A DNA stretch of 64,000 bases from Burkholderia vietnamiensis LMG 10929 (GCF_000959445.1 NZ_CP009631.1:62001-126000); one strand, 5' to 3'; counted from the first letter of the stretch, positions 1 through 8,536 are shown. The notes: a model not told the origin generated them from the letters alone. Numbers and translations are program-made.

Positions 1-143
1 TCCGTCGTGCATACCGGCGTGTAGTCGGCCGGATGGGAGAACAGGATGCCCCAGCTGTTGCCAAGCCACTCATGAAACTTGATCGTGCCCAGGCTCGATT
101 CCTGCTCGAAATCCGGTGCGATGTCACCAAGACGCAGACCCAT
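1..143 (-). CDS. 1-Cys peroxiredoxin (LsfA/Prx6-like), N-terminal part only
   Basis: Only the first 47 or so codons lie in the window; the gene runs off the left edge. The peptide begins MGLRLGDIAPDFEQ and carries the peroxiredoxin active-site signature PADYTPVCT, with the peroxidatic cysteine at residue 45. This N-terminus resembles the 1-Cys/Prx6 branch (LsfA type), cytoplasmic thiol enzymes that reduce hydrogen peroxide and organic peroxides. The start at 143 is preceded on its strand by a strong GAGGAGG ribosome site. It is divergent from the YqjD-like gene at 461. The sub-family cannot be settled without the C-terminus. Confidence 0.85.
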   Translation of the reverse strand, partial: MGLRLGDIAPDFEQESSLGTIKFHEWLGNSWGILFSHPADYTPVCTT

Positions 144-460
144 GATGTTCCCTCCTCGAACGATGCTGGTTGAAACCGCGCGCTGTCGGCGCGGGATAGT
201 CACTCAGCTTACGGGAAGCAATGGGCCATGCGAACGATTATTACGTTTGATATTCATACTTTTTTGTCATTTTTGCCCAGGCGCAGAGCGCGGTGGACAG
301 CGGCGAAAGGCACTTTTCACGCCGTCGGCGGCTCTGTTTTTGTTTACGTTTCGTTTACCATGCGGTCTTGCAATGTCGCCGTGCGTCTTCCCGGCTCGCC
401 AGCAGGCAGGCGTTTCGCTACGATGTGAACCTGCAGCATGACAGCATGAAGGGAGTTGCA
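144..460. other. Divergent intergenic region, peroxiredoxin / DUF883 gene
   Basis: No convincing gene lies in these 317 bases. The stretch around 235-275 is locally AT-rich with T tracts, which suits promoters facing both ways. On the minus strand a weak TTGCTT with a 17-base spacer and TATCCC lies upstream of the peroxiredoxin. I could not confirm an OxyR-type operator. Confidence 0.4.
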
Positions 461-763
461 ATGTCGGAAATCAACAAGGAGAAACTGATGTCGGATATCA
501 AAACCGTTCTGGCGGACGCCGAGGACCTGCTGAAGCAGGCTGCGAGCAGCACGGGCGACCGGGCTACCGAGCTGCGCGAAAAGGCCATGTCGCGCCTGAA
601 GCAGGCCAAGGAAAAGGCAACCGACGTCCAGGTCGTGGTGGTCGAGAAAGGCAAGAAGGCCGCGCGCGCAACCGACGACTACGTGCACGAGCATCCGTGG
701 ACGTCGATCGGCGTCGCTGCCGGCGTCGGCGTGCTGATCGGCCTGCTGATCAACCGCAAGTAA
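461..763 (+). CDS. DUF883 (YqjD/ElaB-like) inner-membrane protein
   Basis: A 100-residue protein: a charged helical N-terminal domain (about residues 1-75, rich in Ala, Lys and Glu) followed by one C-terminal membrane anchor ending in GVLIGLLINRK. This is the YqjD/ElaB/YgaM layout. Those proteins are tail-anchored, often made in stationary phase, and E. coli YqjD has been reported to bind ribosomes. I chose ATG 461 because GGGAG lies 5 bases upstream and the frame before it is not conserved in character. It leads a run with the holin-like gene at 888 and the hypothetical gene at 1321, which mirrors the E. coli yqjD-yqjE order. Confidence 0.85.
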   Translation: MSEINKEKLMSDIKTVLADAEDLLKQAASSTGDRATELREKAMSRLKQAKEKATDVQVVVVEKGKKAARATDDYVHEHPWTSIGVAAGVGVLIGLLINRK

Positions 764-887
764 CGCGCGCTGCGCCGTTTCGCCCCGCGCGCCGCTCGCT
801 GCGGCACGCGGGAGTCGCGGCAGGCCGGCGGCTCGCCGCCGGCCTGGCTTGACCTTGCTGCTCACTGCGCGTGCAAGCGCCTCATCC

Positions 888-1277
888 ATGACGACAGACA
901 CCCACCCGCAGCCATCCGGCCCAGGGCCGCTGCGCCGCCTCGTCGGTTCCGCGATCGGCCTACTGCAAACGCGTCTCGAACTCGTTGGCATCGAACTGGC
1001 CGAGGAGAAGGAACGCCTGATGGGCGTGCTGTTTCTCGGCCTCGCCGCGATGATGCTCGCGACGATGGCGCTCATCAGTCTGACCGTCCTGATCGCGATC
1101 GCGTTCTGGGACACCTATCGCTGGCAGTCGCTCGCGGTGGTCACCGCGTTGTACGCGGTCGCCGGCATCGTGTGCGTGCTGAAGGCGCGCGCGGGCCTGC
1201 GCAACGCGCCGACCGTGTTCGAGGCGACGCTCGCCGAGCTCGAAAAGGACCGCGAGATGTTCCGCGGCAAGCCGTGA
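888..1277 (+). CDS. Phage holin family / YqjE-like membrane protein
   Basis: A 129-residue protein with an amphipathic segment at residues 15-45 and two strong hydrophobic helices (about 46-75 and 84-105), then a charged C-terminus. This fits the holin-like DUF1469/YqjE family, which usually lies beside YqjD-type genes, as here. Biochemical function is unknown. A TTG at 849 would give a 142-residue version. I prefer ATG 888 because the protein from there starts with a normal polar N-terminus and the upstream codons look non-coding. Confidence 0.8.
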   Translation: MTTDTHPQPSGPGPLRRLVGSAIGLLQTRLELVGIELAEEKERLMGVLFLGLAAMMLATMALISLTVLIAIAFWDTYRWQSLAVVTALYAVAGIVCVLKARAGLRNAPTVFEATLAELEKDREMFRGKP

Positions 1278-1320
1278 ACGCCGTCGCGTTCACCCGTTCC
1301 ACCCATTTCGCCGACGCGCC

Positions 1321-1764
1321 ATGAGCCAGAACGTCACGGGCCATTCGCCCAGTCACCATTCGTCGCGCTCGAACTGGAGCGCGTCGCAGCATCGCGCACT
1401 CCGCAAGGAGTTGCTGATCCTGCGATCCGAAGTCGAGCGGCTCGAGCTCGCCGAAGCCGCCGCCGACATGCGTCACGCCGTCACGCGCTTCAGCTGGCTG
1501 AAGGTGTTCATCCCCGGCCTGTCGACCTCGAAATTCGGTCAATCCGCGAAAAGCCTGAACGCGAGCATCGGCCAGATCGTGAACCAGTATCCGATGCTGA
1601 GCTCGCTTGCGTCGCTCGTGCTCGCGAAACCCGTTCGCTCGCTGTTGCGTGCAACCGGCGGGCCGGCGCTGAAGTGGGGAACGCTGGGCTTCGCCGCATG
1701 GGAGATCTACCAGATCTGGAAGCAATCGCGCGACGAGCGCGACAGCACCGCGAGCAACGACTGA
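1321..1764 (+). CDS. Conserved hypothetical membrane-associated protein
   Basis: A 147-residue protein. Residues 20-50 look like a coiled helix (RKELLILRSEVERLELAEA), the middle holds moderately hydrophobic stretches, and the C-terminus is charged. It is the third gene of the YqjD/YqjE-like run, 43 bases after the holin-like gene, so it is probably co-transcribed and may work with those membrane proteins. It may belong to the DUF3318 group, but that is recollection rather than evidence from the sequence. No catalytic motif is visible. Confidence 0.7.
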   Translation: MSQNVTGHSPSHHSSRSNWSASQHRALRKELLILRSEVERLELAEAAADMRHAVTRFSWLKVFIPGLSTSKFGQSAKSLNASIGQIVNQYPMLSSLASLVLAKPVRSLLRATGGPALKWGTLGFAAWEIYQIWKQSRDERDSTASND

Positions 1765-1816
1765 CGCTCCACGGGGCGCGCGCGATGCGGTTGAGCCGCG
1801 CGCGTCACGCGCGGGC

Positions 1817-2272
1817 TCAATGCACGCCCCAGCACACGCGAGACGGTTCGTCCATCTGGCCGGTATCCGCCATTGCATTGCCCTTCGTCCCGTCCGAACG
1901 CAGCGTGAATGCACCGCATGGGTCGTCACGCATCGGCCCGGCGTCGAGCGGGCTGGCAACGAGTTCGTATGCCACCGGCGCATCGCCGTCGGCCGGTCGC
2001 CGCAGCGTAAGCCGATAGACCGGCTGCCCGTCCGGTGGTGCCTGTGTGTACGCATCCGGCAACGTCTGCGACGGCGGGCCATCGAGCGTTTCGAGATACT
2101 GGGCGGCCCGGTACAGCGCACTTACCGCAGCGGTGCGATGCATGCGCGCGACGTGCGCGCGATATGACGGGACACCCCAGCTCGCCAACGCAGCGACGAT
2201 TGCGAGCACGATCATCAATTCGATCAACGTGAAGGCCGCCAGCCGGCGCATCGCAGCAGCGGCTCGCATCAT
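1817..2272 (-). CDS. pilE: Type IV pilin-like protein, PilE
   Basis: A 151-residue pseudopilin with a short basic leader and the prepilin peptidase motif AFTLIELMIVLAIV; cleavage is expected before Phe of FTLIE, with the +5 Glu present. The long N-terminal helix is followed by a variable globular part with a C-terminal Cys pair (DPCGAF and RVCWG), the usual D-region disulfide. The start at 2272 overlaps the stop of the upstream pilX-like gene (ATGATGA), which suggests coupled translation; an in-frame ATG at 2251 is an alternative closer to the leader. It is the last gene of a five-gene minor pilin operon. Confidence 0.85.
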   Translation of the reverse strand: MMRAAAAMRRLAAFTLIELMIVLAIVAALASWGVPSYRAHVARMHRTAAVSALYRAAQYLETLDGPPSQTLPDAYTQAPPDGQPVYRLTLRRPADGDAPVAYELVASPLDAGPMRDDPCGAFTLRSDGTKGNAMADTGQMDEPSRVCWGVH

Positions 2273-2928
2273 TGCACCGTCACGACACGACGCCAGCGCT
2301 GCGCCACGATGCGCCCGTCGCGCAACGCGAGCTGGCTCTGCAGCCAGACCACGCTCGAGGCATCGCCGCCGACGCCGCGAGCGGTGACGAGGTACGCGCG
2401 GCTGCCGGCCGGACCGGCACCTCGCCACGCTTCGATCAGACAACGCGGCGGCTGCGCCGCCAGCGGCCACGATGCAAACGGCTCGAACGCGTCGGCGACG
2501 CGCAGCGCGGGCGTCCGCCGCCACGCGCGTGGTTCACCATGCGATGCCGGTTCGTCGAGGTATGGCGCTGCGCCGCCGCGCAAACGCACGATGCATGCGG
2601 CCAACGCCGCATCGGCGGCATGAAACGCGATCATCCGATCGGACAACGCGCGCGTGCGACGCGATTCCGTCAACGCCGACTCGAACCATGTGCCTGCCAG
2701 CGCCACGACCGCCGCGGCAACGGCCATCACGGCAGGCAGCGCAAGGCCGGCATTGCGAAGCCGACGCCGAAGCCGAGGCCGACGTGCGGGCGCAACGCGT
2801 AATGTCGCGCGGTTCGGCAACGCGGGGCCGTCACCTGCGCCGCGCCGGCCCGCAGCACGGCGCGCCGACGCATCGGCTGTCGCGATCCGCGTCGCACAAC
2901 GTCGGACGGACCGGGTCGCGCGGATCAT
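2269..2928 (-). CDS. pilX: PilX-like minor pilin assembly protein
   Basis: A 219-residue protein whose hydrophobic segment, [20 protein letters not shown] at about 59-79, is followed by a PilX-like helix. It matches the PilX N-terminal pattern without a canonical FTLIE motif, which is usual for PilX. The first 58 residues are strikingly Arg-rich and much longer than a normal pilin leader, so the true start may lie downstream. I kept 2928 because ATG there overlaps the pilW stop (ATGA). PilX proteins belong to the minor pilin priming complex of type IV pili. Confidence 0.7.
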   Translation of the reverse strand: MIRATRSVRRCATRIATADASARRAAGRRGAGDGPALPNRATLRVAPARRPRLRRRLRNAGLALPAVMAVAAAVVALAGTWFESALTESRRTRALSDRMIAFHAADAALAACIVRLRGGAAPYLDEPASHGEPRAWRRTPALRVADAFEPFASWPLAAQPPRCLIEAWRGAGPAGSRAYLVTARGVGGDASSVVWLQSQLALRDGRIVAQRWRRVVTVQ

Positions 2929-3758
2929 CGGAATGCCTCACCGTCACGCACACCGCCCACGACACGATCGGCCAACGCGATCGATGAATTCCGCAACGCG
3001 ACGATGCGATGCAGCGTGAGGCGCGCGCGGCCATCGTCGGATACGGCTACGCGACCATCGCAATCGACATGACGCGTCGGCGCGCGCATCGGTTCACCGC
3101 GCGCCCGCACACACAGATGTACCGCGACGATGTCGCGCCACCCGTCAGCGCCGATCGCCGCCGCGTCGGCGAATCGCACGGTTCCGCGACGCAAATAGCG
3201 CACACGCAACTGGTCGATGCCGGACACCACCGGCTGCGGCGTGCCGGGGCGACCGCTGCCTTCGCAGTACAGCTCGGGCTCACCGGTCGACGGGCTGACA
3301 TGCGCATCGAAGTGGTTTTCCACCAGCGGCCGCTCGCCGGGGGCACCGATACCCTGCCCGAGACAGTCGGATACCTGGTCGCCAATGGTTGGCCAGGTCG
3401 ACACACCGTCGCCGACATAACGGACCAGCACGGCATCGGATGCGTCGCGGGCAGCTTCGCAGCGCACCTGTGCGCCATCGCCGCGCACCCGCGCCGCGGA
3501 GCAACCGAACAACGGCGGCAGCGGCAACGCGTCGTCGTCGTCGAGCGAACGAAATCCGGCCATCTGAATCTGCTGTCCGATCAGCATCAGGGCCGTCGTG
3601 GCCGCATCGCGCATCGCGAACGCGTCCTCGGCCCGCCCGTGCGCGACACGCTTTGCGTGGTAAAGCGCGCCGGCGGCCGCGAGCACGAGCAGACCGACGA
3701 CCATCGCAATCAGGACTTCCAGCAGCGTATGTGCGCGGCTGCGGCGATCAGCGTTCAT
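2925..3758 (-). CDS. pilW: PilW-like minor pilin
   Basis: A 277-residue protein with a short basic leader and the prepilin motif AHTLLEVLIAMVVGLLVLA (Glu at +5). A long domain follows with paired cysteines, typical of PilW, which helps initiate type IV pilus assembly. I start at ATG 3758 (MNADRRSR) so that the leader has normal length; an upstream ATG at 3791 would add 11 residues and lengthen the overlap with pilV. The gene overlaps pilV by 11 bases and pilX by 4, consistent with one operon. Confidence 0.8.
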   Translation of the reverse strand: MNADRRSRAHTLLEVLIAMVVGLLVLAAAGALYHAKRVAHGRAEDAFAMRDAATTALMLIGQQIQMAGFRSLDDDDALPLPPLFGCSAARVRGDGAQVRCEAARDASDAVLVRYVGDGVSTWPTIGDQVSDCLGQGIGAPGERPLVENHFDAHVSPSTGEPELYCEGSGRPGTPQPVVSGIDQLRVRYLRRGTVRFADAAAIGADGWRDIVAVHLCVRARGEPMRAPTRHVDCDGRVAVSDDGRARLTLHRIVALRNSSIALADRVVGGVRDGEAFR

Positions 3759-4170
3759 CGGCGTCGAACTCCCGAAACGGAATGCGCACACACGACGGCG
3801 GCTTCGTCATCGTCCGCGCCGCATCGCACCGCGCGGACGCCGAGGCCGACTGCGCAGTGTCGGCGTCGCGCCAGCCGACGATCGCATAGCTGACACCGGC
3901 CGCCCCACGGTCGAGCATCATTGCGCCGTCGGGCAACGATGCCGCCGCAAGCGCCGCGAGGCCGCCGTCATCGCCTGGTGCCGCATGACGGCGCTCGATG
4001 CGTGCGTCGGCCAGCCAGAGCGCACGTTCGCGCCAGATCGTCGCCCGCTGCATGCGGGTCATCGCGAACTGGCTGCCGACCACCGTCAGCATCACGGCCG
4101 CGAGCAGCGCAACGGCCAGCACCGCTTCGAGCAGCGACGTGCCGTGCGTTCGTCGGCGCGAGCACTTCAT
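3748..4170 (-). CDS. pilV: PilV-like minor pilin
   Basis: A 140-residue protein with leader MKCSRRRTHG followed by TSLLEAVLAVALLAAVMLTVVG, a prepilin-type N-terminal helix with +5 Glu. PilV members are small type IV minor pilins that sit with PilW, PilX and FimT at the pilus tip or priming complex. It overlaps fimT upstream by 4 bases and pilW downstream by 11. Only one clear Cys pair is visible in the C-terminal part, so a D-region disulfide is possible. Confidence 0.8.
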   Translation of the reverse strand: MKCSRRRTHGTSLLEAVLAVALLAAVMLTVVGSQFAMTRMQRATIWRERALWLADARIERRHAAPGDDGGLAALAAASLPDGAMMLDRGAAGVSYAIVGWRDADTAQSASASARCDAARTMTKPPSCVRIPFREFDADER

Positions 4171-4733
4171 GCCGCGTCACACCGGCCGGCCACGATGCGC
4201 GCGCGACCGCCCGCCGAAATCCGGATACAACGCGACGTGCGCGCCTCGTCGCCAGGCCGCTCGCGCTGCGCACGCAATTCGAAGCGCCGGATCCCGCCGA
4301 TCACCTGTCCGGCCGGCGGCGCGAACGCCAGATCGTGCGTGGCGCCCGTCACGGCAATGTCGGGATCGCGCGGATAACGCCTCAACACCCGCGACTGCCC
4401 GTCGAACTGCCCGCTGACGATCCAGCCGCACGACCATGCGGCCGGATCGCATGGTTCGTCGGCGCGCACGCAATCGCCGGCGGGCCCGGCGCGGCACAGC
4501 GTGACGCGCACGCCGAGCCGAGCCGCCTCGGTGCGGGCGAACGACACCGCACCGAGCAGTGTGCGCGAGCGCGCATCGACGCGTTCGCGCATGCGCCACT
4601 GATCGAATGCCGGAGCGGCGTAGAGCGCCGTCGCGGCCGCCAGCGCGATTGCGACCATCAGCTCGACGAGCGTGAATCCGTCGCAGCGCCGCAGGTGCGC
4701 GCCGACAATCTTTCGGTGCAGTCCCATCGCCAT
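4167..4733 (-). CDS. fimT: FimT/GspH family pseudopilin
   Basis: A 188-residue protein with leader MAMGLHRKIVGAHLRRCDG and prepilin motif FTLVELMVAIALAAATALYA, then a GspH/FimT-type domain with several Cys residues. FimT-like minor pilins take part in pilus assembly and, in some species, DNA uptake. It is the first gene of the minor pilin operon; GGAGGG lies just upstream of ATG 4733. The promoter should lie in 4734-4898, but I cannot pick a convincing -35/-10 there. Confidence 0.8.
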   Translation of the reverse strand: MAMGLHRKIVGAHLRRCDGFTLVELMVAIALAAATALYAAPAFDQWRMRERVDARSRTLLGAVSFARTEAARLGVRVTLCRAGPAGDCVRADEPCDPAAWSCGWIVSGQFDGQSRVLRRYPRDPDIAVTGATHDLAFAPPAGQVIGGIRRFELRAQRERPGDEARTSRCIRISAGGRARIVAGRCDAA

Positions 4734-4898
4734 TGCCCTCCGTCAACGTGATGCAACGACTGTAGCGACGCGAGCGAACCCGCGCCATTGGCCAAACGGC
4801 CAACTGGCGACATGCGGCCGAGACCGACACAATCGGGACGAACTGGATCACTCGGCCCAATCGGGCCTGCGGAGAAGACGATGAACGAACGCGGCGCG

Positions 4899-5378
4899 TC
4901 AGCGCTTACGCGGAGGCTTGGAGGGGGACGCGCGACGGAACTCTTCGATCACGTCGGCAAATTCGGAAACGTCCTCGAACCGGCGGTAAACCGATGCGAA
5001 ACGGACATAGGCGATCGTATCGAGGCCGCGCAACTCGTTCATCACGAGTTCGCCGAGCTTCTCGCTACGCACTTCCCGCTCGCCCGTGGCGAGCAGCTGA
5101 TATTCGATACGGGCGACCGCCGCGTCGATCGCATCGGCTGCAACCGGCCGCTTGCGCAGCGCGAGTTGCATGCTGGCGACGATCTTGCGACGGTCGAATT
5201 CCGTGCGGCTGCCGTCCTTCTTCACGACGGCCGGCAGGTTCAGCTCGACCCGCTCGTACGTCGTGAAGCGCTTGTCGCAAGCCGAGCAGCGACGGCGCCG
5301 GCGAATCGCGGCGCCATCTTCGGACACGCGCGAGTCGACGACCTGCGTGTCTTCATGCCGGCAGAACGGGCAGCGCAT
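4899..5378 (-). CDS. nrdR: Transcriptional repressor NrdR
   Basis: A 159-residue protein of normal NrdR length. It has an N-terminal zinc ribbon (C3-x2-C6 and C31-x2-C34, followed by [10 protein letters not shown]) and an ATP-cone domain from about residue 49 ([15 protein letters not shown]). NrdR senses ATP/dATP and represses ribonucleotide reductase genes. It starts 6 bases after the glyA stop, so the two are almost surely co-transcribed; glyA-nrdR is a common proteobacterial pairing linking one-carbon and dNTP supply. Confidence 0.95.
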   Translation of the reverse strand: MRCPFCRHEDTQVVDSRVSEDGAAIRRRRRCSACDKRFTTYERVELNLPAVVKKDGSRTEFDRRKIVASMQLALRKRPVAADAIDAAVARIEYQLLATGEREVRSEKLGELVMNELRGLDTIAYVRFASVYRRFEDVSEFADVIEEFRRASPSKPPRKR

Positions 5379-5384
5379 GCCGGA

Positions 5385-6632
5385 TCAGCGATAGACCGGG
5401 AAACGCTTGGTCAGCTCGGCCACTTGCGCGCGCACGCGCTCGAGCGTCGCCGCATCTTCCGGGTTCTCCAGCACGTCCGCGATCAGGTTGCCCACCTGCT
5501 CCGCTTCCGCCGGCCCGAAGCCGCGCGTCGTCATCGCCGGCGAGCCCAGCCGCACGCCGCTCGTCACGAACGGCTTTTCCGGATCGTTCGGAATCGCGTT
5601 CTTGTTCACCGTGATGTGCGCCGCACCCAGCGCCGCTTCCGCCGCCTTGCCCGTGATGTGCTTCGCTCGCAGGTCCACCAGCATCACGTGGCTTTCCGTG
5701 CGGCCCGACACGATCCGCAGCCCGCGCTTCACCAGCGTCTCGGCCAGCACCCGCGCGTTCTCCACCACCTTTTGCTGATACGCCTTGAACTCCGGCGACA
5801 GCGCTTCCTTGAACGCCACCGCCTTCGCCGCGATCACGTGCATCAGCGGGCCGCCCTGGATGCCCGGGAAGATCGCCGAGTTGATCTGCTTCTCGTACTC
5901 CGCCTTCATCAGGATCACGCCGCCGCGCGGGCCGCGCAGGCTCTTGTGCGTGGTCGTCGTCACGAAGTCAGCGTGCGGCACCGGGTTCGGATACACGCCC
6001 GCCGCGATCAGCCCAGCGTAGTGCGCCATGTCCACCATCAGGTACGCGCCGACCGACTTCGCGATCTGCGCCATACGCGCGAAGTCGATCTTCAGCGCGA
6101 ACGCCGAGGCGCCCGCGACGATCAGCTTCGGCTTGTGCTCCTGCGCGAGCTTTTCCGCCGCGTCGTAATCGATGTCTTCGTTTTCGTTCAGCCCGTAGCT
6201 CACCACGTTGAACCACTTGCCCGACATGTTCACCGGCGAGCCGTGCGTCAGGTGCCCGCCGTGCGCGAGGCTCATCCCCATGATCGTGTCGCCCGGCTTG
6301 AGCATCGCGAAGAACACGCCCTGGTTCGCCTGCGAGCCCGAGTTCGGCTGCACGTTCGCCGCTTCCGCGCCGAACAGCTGCTTCACGCGATCGATCGCCA
6401 GCTGCTCGACCACGTCGACGTACTCGCAGCCGCCGTAGTAGCGCTTGCCCGGATAACCTTCCGCGTACTTGTTCGTGAGCTGCGAGCCCTGCGCGGCCAT
6501 CACGGCCGGGCTCGTGTAGTTTTCCGAGGCGATCAGCTCGATGTGGTCTTCCTGGCGGCGGTTTTCCTGCTCGATCGCAGCAAAGATCTCGGGATCGACG
6601 TTCGCGATGGTGCTTTGGGCTCTGTCAAACAT
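5385..6632 (-). CDS. glyA: Serine hydroxymethyltransferase
   Basis: The 415-residue protein matches family length. It interconverts serine plus tetrahydrofolate with glycine plus 5,10-methylene-THF in the cytosol, the main source of one-carbon units for purines, thymidylate and methionine. The PLP-binding lysine is K230 in [14 protein letters not shown], and the [16 protein letters not shown]-terminal block is intact. ATG 6632 is the conserved start (MFDRAQST); in-frame codons continue to 6860 but run through the riboswitch-bearing leader. Expression is probably controlled by the ZTP-type riboswitch at 6774-6862. Confidence 0.97.
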   Translation of the reverse strand: MFDRAQSTIANVDPEIFAAIEQENRRQEDHIELIASENYTSPAVMAAQGSQLTNKYAEGYPGKRYYGGCEYVDVVEQLAIDRVKQLFGAEAANVQPNSGSQANQGVFFAMLKPGDTIMGMSLAHGGHLTHGSPVNMSGKWFNVVSYGLNENEDIDYDAAEKLAQEHKPKLIVAGASAFALKIDFARMAQIAKSVGAYLMVDMAHYAGLIAAGVYPNPVPHADFVTTTTHKSLRGPRGGVILMKAEYEKQINSAIFPGIQGGPLMHVIAAKAVAFKEALSPEFKAYQQKVVENARVLAETLVKRGLRIVSGRTESHVMLVDLRAKHITGKAAEAALGAAHITVNKNAIPNDPEKPFVTSGVRLGSPAMTTRGFGPAEAEQVGNLIADVLENPEDAATLERVRAQVAELTKRFPVYR

Positions 6633-6773
6633 ACGGTTTCCGTTAAGTGTGTACAGGTTGACCGGTGCGGCCGAGTACATTGCGTTGCTGGTGGAACCAG
6701 CTCGACGTGGCGGAAGAATCCGTATGACGCGAGACAGGACAGCCACCGGCGATGCACGCGACGGCGCACAACG

Positions 6774-6862
6774 GCTGCCCAGGCGAACGGCAAAAACGGC
6801 GCCCCGCGCTTCACGGTGGGATGCTCCACCTTGAACCCGAAGGGTTCTATCGCCAGTCACGC
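6774..6862 (-). ncRNA. ZTP (pfl motif) riboswitch in the glyA leader
   Basis: Read on the minus strand, the leader holds GTGACTGGCGA, then a hairpin, then GGTGG...CCCACC with GTGAAGC just after it, and finally GCCGTTCGCCTGGGCAG. These are the conserved blocks of the ZTP/pfl aptamer in the right order: the 5' GACUGGCG strand, the GUGG/CCAC stem with GAAGC, and the 3' CGCCUGGGCA strand that closes the pseudoknot. The class responds to ZMP/ZTP, which accumulate when 10-formyl-THF is short, and it commonly controls glyA, purH and folD. Immediately downstream, GGGCAGCC (at 6772-6779) can pair with GGCTGTCC (at 6737-6744), giving a helix that would compete with the aptamer's 3' strand. Confidence 0.85.
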
Positions 6863-6880
6863 AGGGGTGATGAGCGCGTT

Positions 6881-6909
6881 AGTTTATTGGATGCGTCATG
6901 AATAGGCAA
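6881..6909 (-). promoter_or_regulatory. Candidate sigma-70 promoter for glyA leader
   Basis: On the minus strand TTGCCT (6904-6909), a 17-base spacer and TAAACT (6881-6886) lie just upstream of the riboswitch. This would start the transcript near 6874, about 240 bases before the glyA ATG. The -35 is a fair match and the -10 is weak. Confidence 0.5.
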
Positions 6910-7050
6910 CCGCGCCTCCCCCGCCGAATCAATGAGGGCCGGATTCCGCGCGCCGGGCCCGCGCGCTTCCGCGCCTTGCCGCGGTGCGGCAATCTCAGTA
7001 GGCTTGCGCGATACTATTGGCCACTTCGTCATCGACCAGGAGCAGCAGCA

Positions 7051-7797
7051 ATGATCGTGTTCGTCACAGGCGCGTCCGCCGGCTTCGGCGCAGCCATCTC
7101 CCGTGCCTTCGTCAAGGGCGGCCACCGCGTCGTCGCCACCGCGCGCCGCAAGGATCGCCTCGATGCGCTCGCCGCGGAACTGGGCGACGCGCTGCTGCCG
7201 TTCGAACTCGACGTGCGCGACCGCGCCGCCGTCGAAGCGGTGCCGGCCGCCCTTCCCGCCGAATTCGCGGCGCTCGACGTGCTGGTCAACAACGCCGGCC
7301 TCGCGCTCGGTGTCGAGCCGGCCCAGAACGCCAGCCTCGACGAATGGCACACGATGATCGACACGAACTGCACCGGTCTCGTGACGGTCACGCACACGCT
7401 GCTGCCCGGGATGATCGCGCGCGGCCGCGGCCACATCTTCAACCTCGGTTCGGTCGCCGGCACCTACCCGTATCCCGGCGGAAACGTATACGGCGCAACC
7501 AAGGCTTTCGTCAGACAATTCAGCCTGAATCTGCGCGCCGACCTCGTCGGCACGCCGCTGCGCGTCACCGACATCGAGCCCGGCCTCTGCGGCGGCACGG
7601 AGTTCTCGAACGTGCGCTACCGCGGCGACGACGCGAAAGCAGCGAACGTCTATCAAAACGTCCAGCCGCTCACAGCCGAGGATATTGCCGACACCATCTA
7701 CTGGATCGCGACGCGCCCCGCGCACGTCAACATCAATACGATCGAGATGATGCCGGTCGCGCAAGCGCCGGCCGGTCTGACGGTCCATCGCGGCTGA
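7051..7797 (+). CDS. ydfG: YdfG-like short-chain dehydrogenase (NADP-dependent 3-hydroxy acid dehydrogenase)
   Basis: A 248-residue classical SDR: Rossmann motif TGASAGFG (residues 7-14), NNAG, catalytic Ser in NLGSVAGTYPYPGGNVYGATK with the YxxxK pair, and the C-terminal EMMPVAQ block typical of YdfG. Members oxidise serine, L-allo-threonine and 3-hydroxy acids with NADP+ and also reduce malonic semialdehyde. ATG 7051 directly gives the dinucleotide-binding strand MIVFVTGAS. A TACTAT -10-like element lies at 7012-7017 without a clear -35. It is a single gene between divergent glyA and the Tol-Pal group. Confidence 0.88.
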   Translation: MIVFVTGASAGFGAAISRAFVKGGHRVVATARRKDRLDALAAELGDALLPFELDVRDRAAVEAVPAALPAEFAALDVLVNNAGLALGVEPAQNASLDEWHTMIDTNCTGLVTVTHTLLPGMIARGRGHIFNLGSVAGTYPYPGGNVYGATKAFVRQFSLNLRADLVGTPLRVTDIEPGLCGGTEFSNVRYRGDDAKAANVYQNVQPLTAEDIADTIYWIATRPAHVNINTIEMMPVAQAPAGLTVHRG

Positions 7798-7915
7798 CGC
7801 CTGGCACCGCGCGCCGCGGGCCCGCCACGGGCGACCCGCGTCGTGCCGTGCGGCACTACATTCCGTTACCAAACCGTAACGAATCGGGCCCCGGCCTTCC
7901 GGTAGAATGCGCGCC

Positions 7916-8392
7916 ATGACTCAGCCTACCCGCTCTCCGGACACCTTGCGCGGCTTCATCTGGCCGGTGCGCGTGTACTACGAGGATACCGATGCAGGCG
8001 GCATCGTCTTCTATGCCAACTACCTGAAGTTCTTCGAGCGCGCCCGCACCGAGTGGCTGCGCGCGTGCGGCATCGATCAGCGCCAGATCGCCGACGACAC
8101 GGGCGCGATCTTCATCGTTCGCAGCACGTCGGTCGACTACCGCGCGCCGGCGCGACTCGACGACGCACTCGCGATCACGAGCCGCCCGGCACGCATCGGC
8201 CGCGCGTCGGTGGAGTTCACGCAGGAAGCGTGGCGTGGCGACACGCTGCTGGTCGCCGGGCATATCCGCCTCGGCTGCGTCGACCGTTCCGGCATCCGTC
8301 CCGCGGCGATCCCGCCGGTCGTCCTCGATGCACTGCAACGCGGGCCCGTCATCGACGCCGGGCACACTGTCCCGTCAACGAAGCTCGAATGA
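7916..8392 (+). CDS. ybgC: Acyl-CoA thioesterase YbgC (tol-pal associated)
   Basis: A 158-residue single hot-dog (4HBT) thioesterase. The active-site region YYEDTDAGGIVFYANYLKFFERART is the YbgC signature with the catalytic Asp. YbgC hydrolyses short acyl-CoA or acyl-ACP thioesters and in many proteobacteria is the first gene of the Tol-Pal operon, as here, 144 bases before tolQ. Starts at 7907 (MRAMT) or 7916 (MTQPT) are possible. I prefer 7916 because TAGAAT at 7903-7908 looks like a -10 and overlaps the upstream ATG. Confidence 0.9.
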   Translation: MTQPTRSPDTLRGFIWPVRVYYEDTDAGGIVFYANYLKFFERARTEWLRACGIDQRQIADDTGAIFIVRSTSVDYRAPARLDDALAITSRPARIGRASVEFTQEAWRGDTLLVAGHIRLGCVDRSGIRPAAIPPVVLDALQRGPVIDAGHTVPSTKLE

Positions 8393-8536
8393 GCCCCGTT
8401 TAGACAAAGGCCATGAACTTGCCTTCCTGAATCGATACTAAGCAAGGTTCCGCGCCAGGGCTGCGTCGGCGCGCCGTACCGCACGCACCCGTGCGCCCTT
8501 GCCGGGCACCCCCGAAGGGACGTTACTCAAATCTCT

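Noticed and set aside
4788..6905. 705-codon plus-strand frame opposite nrdR and glyA
   Set aside because: Antisense shadow of two well-identified genes; composition is Arg/His-rich with no family resemblance.
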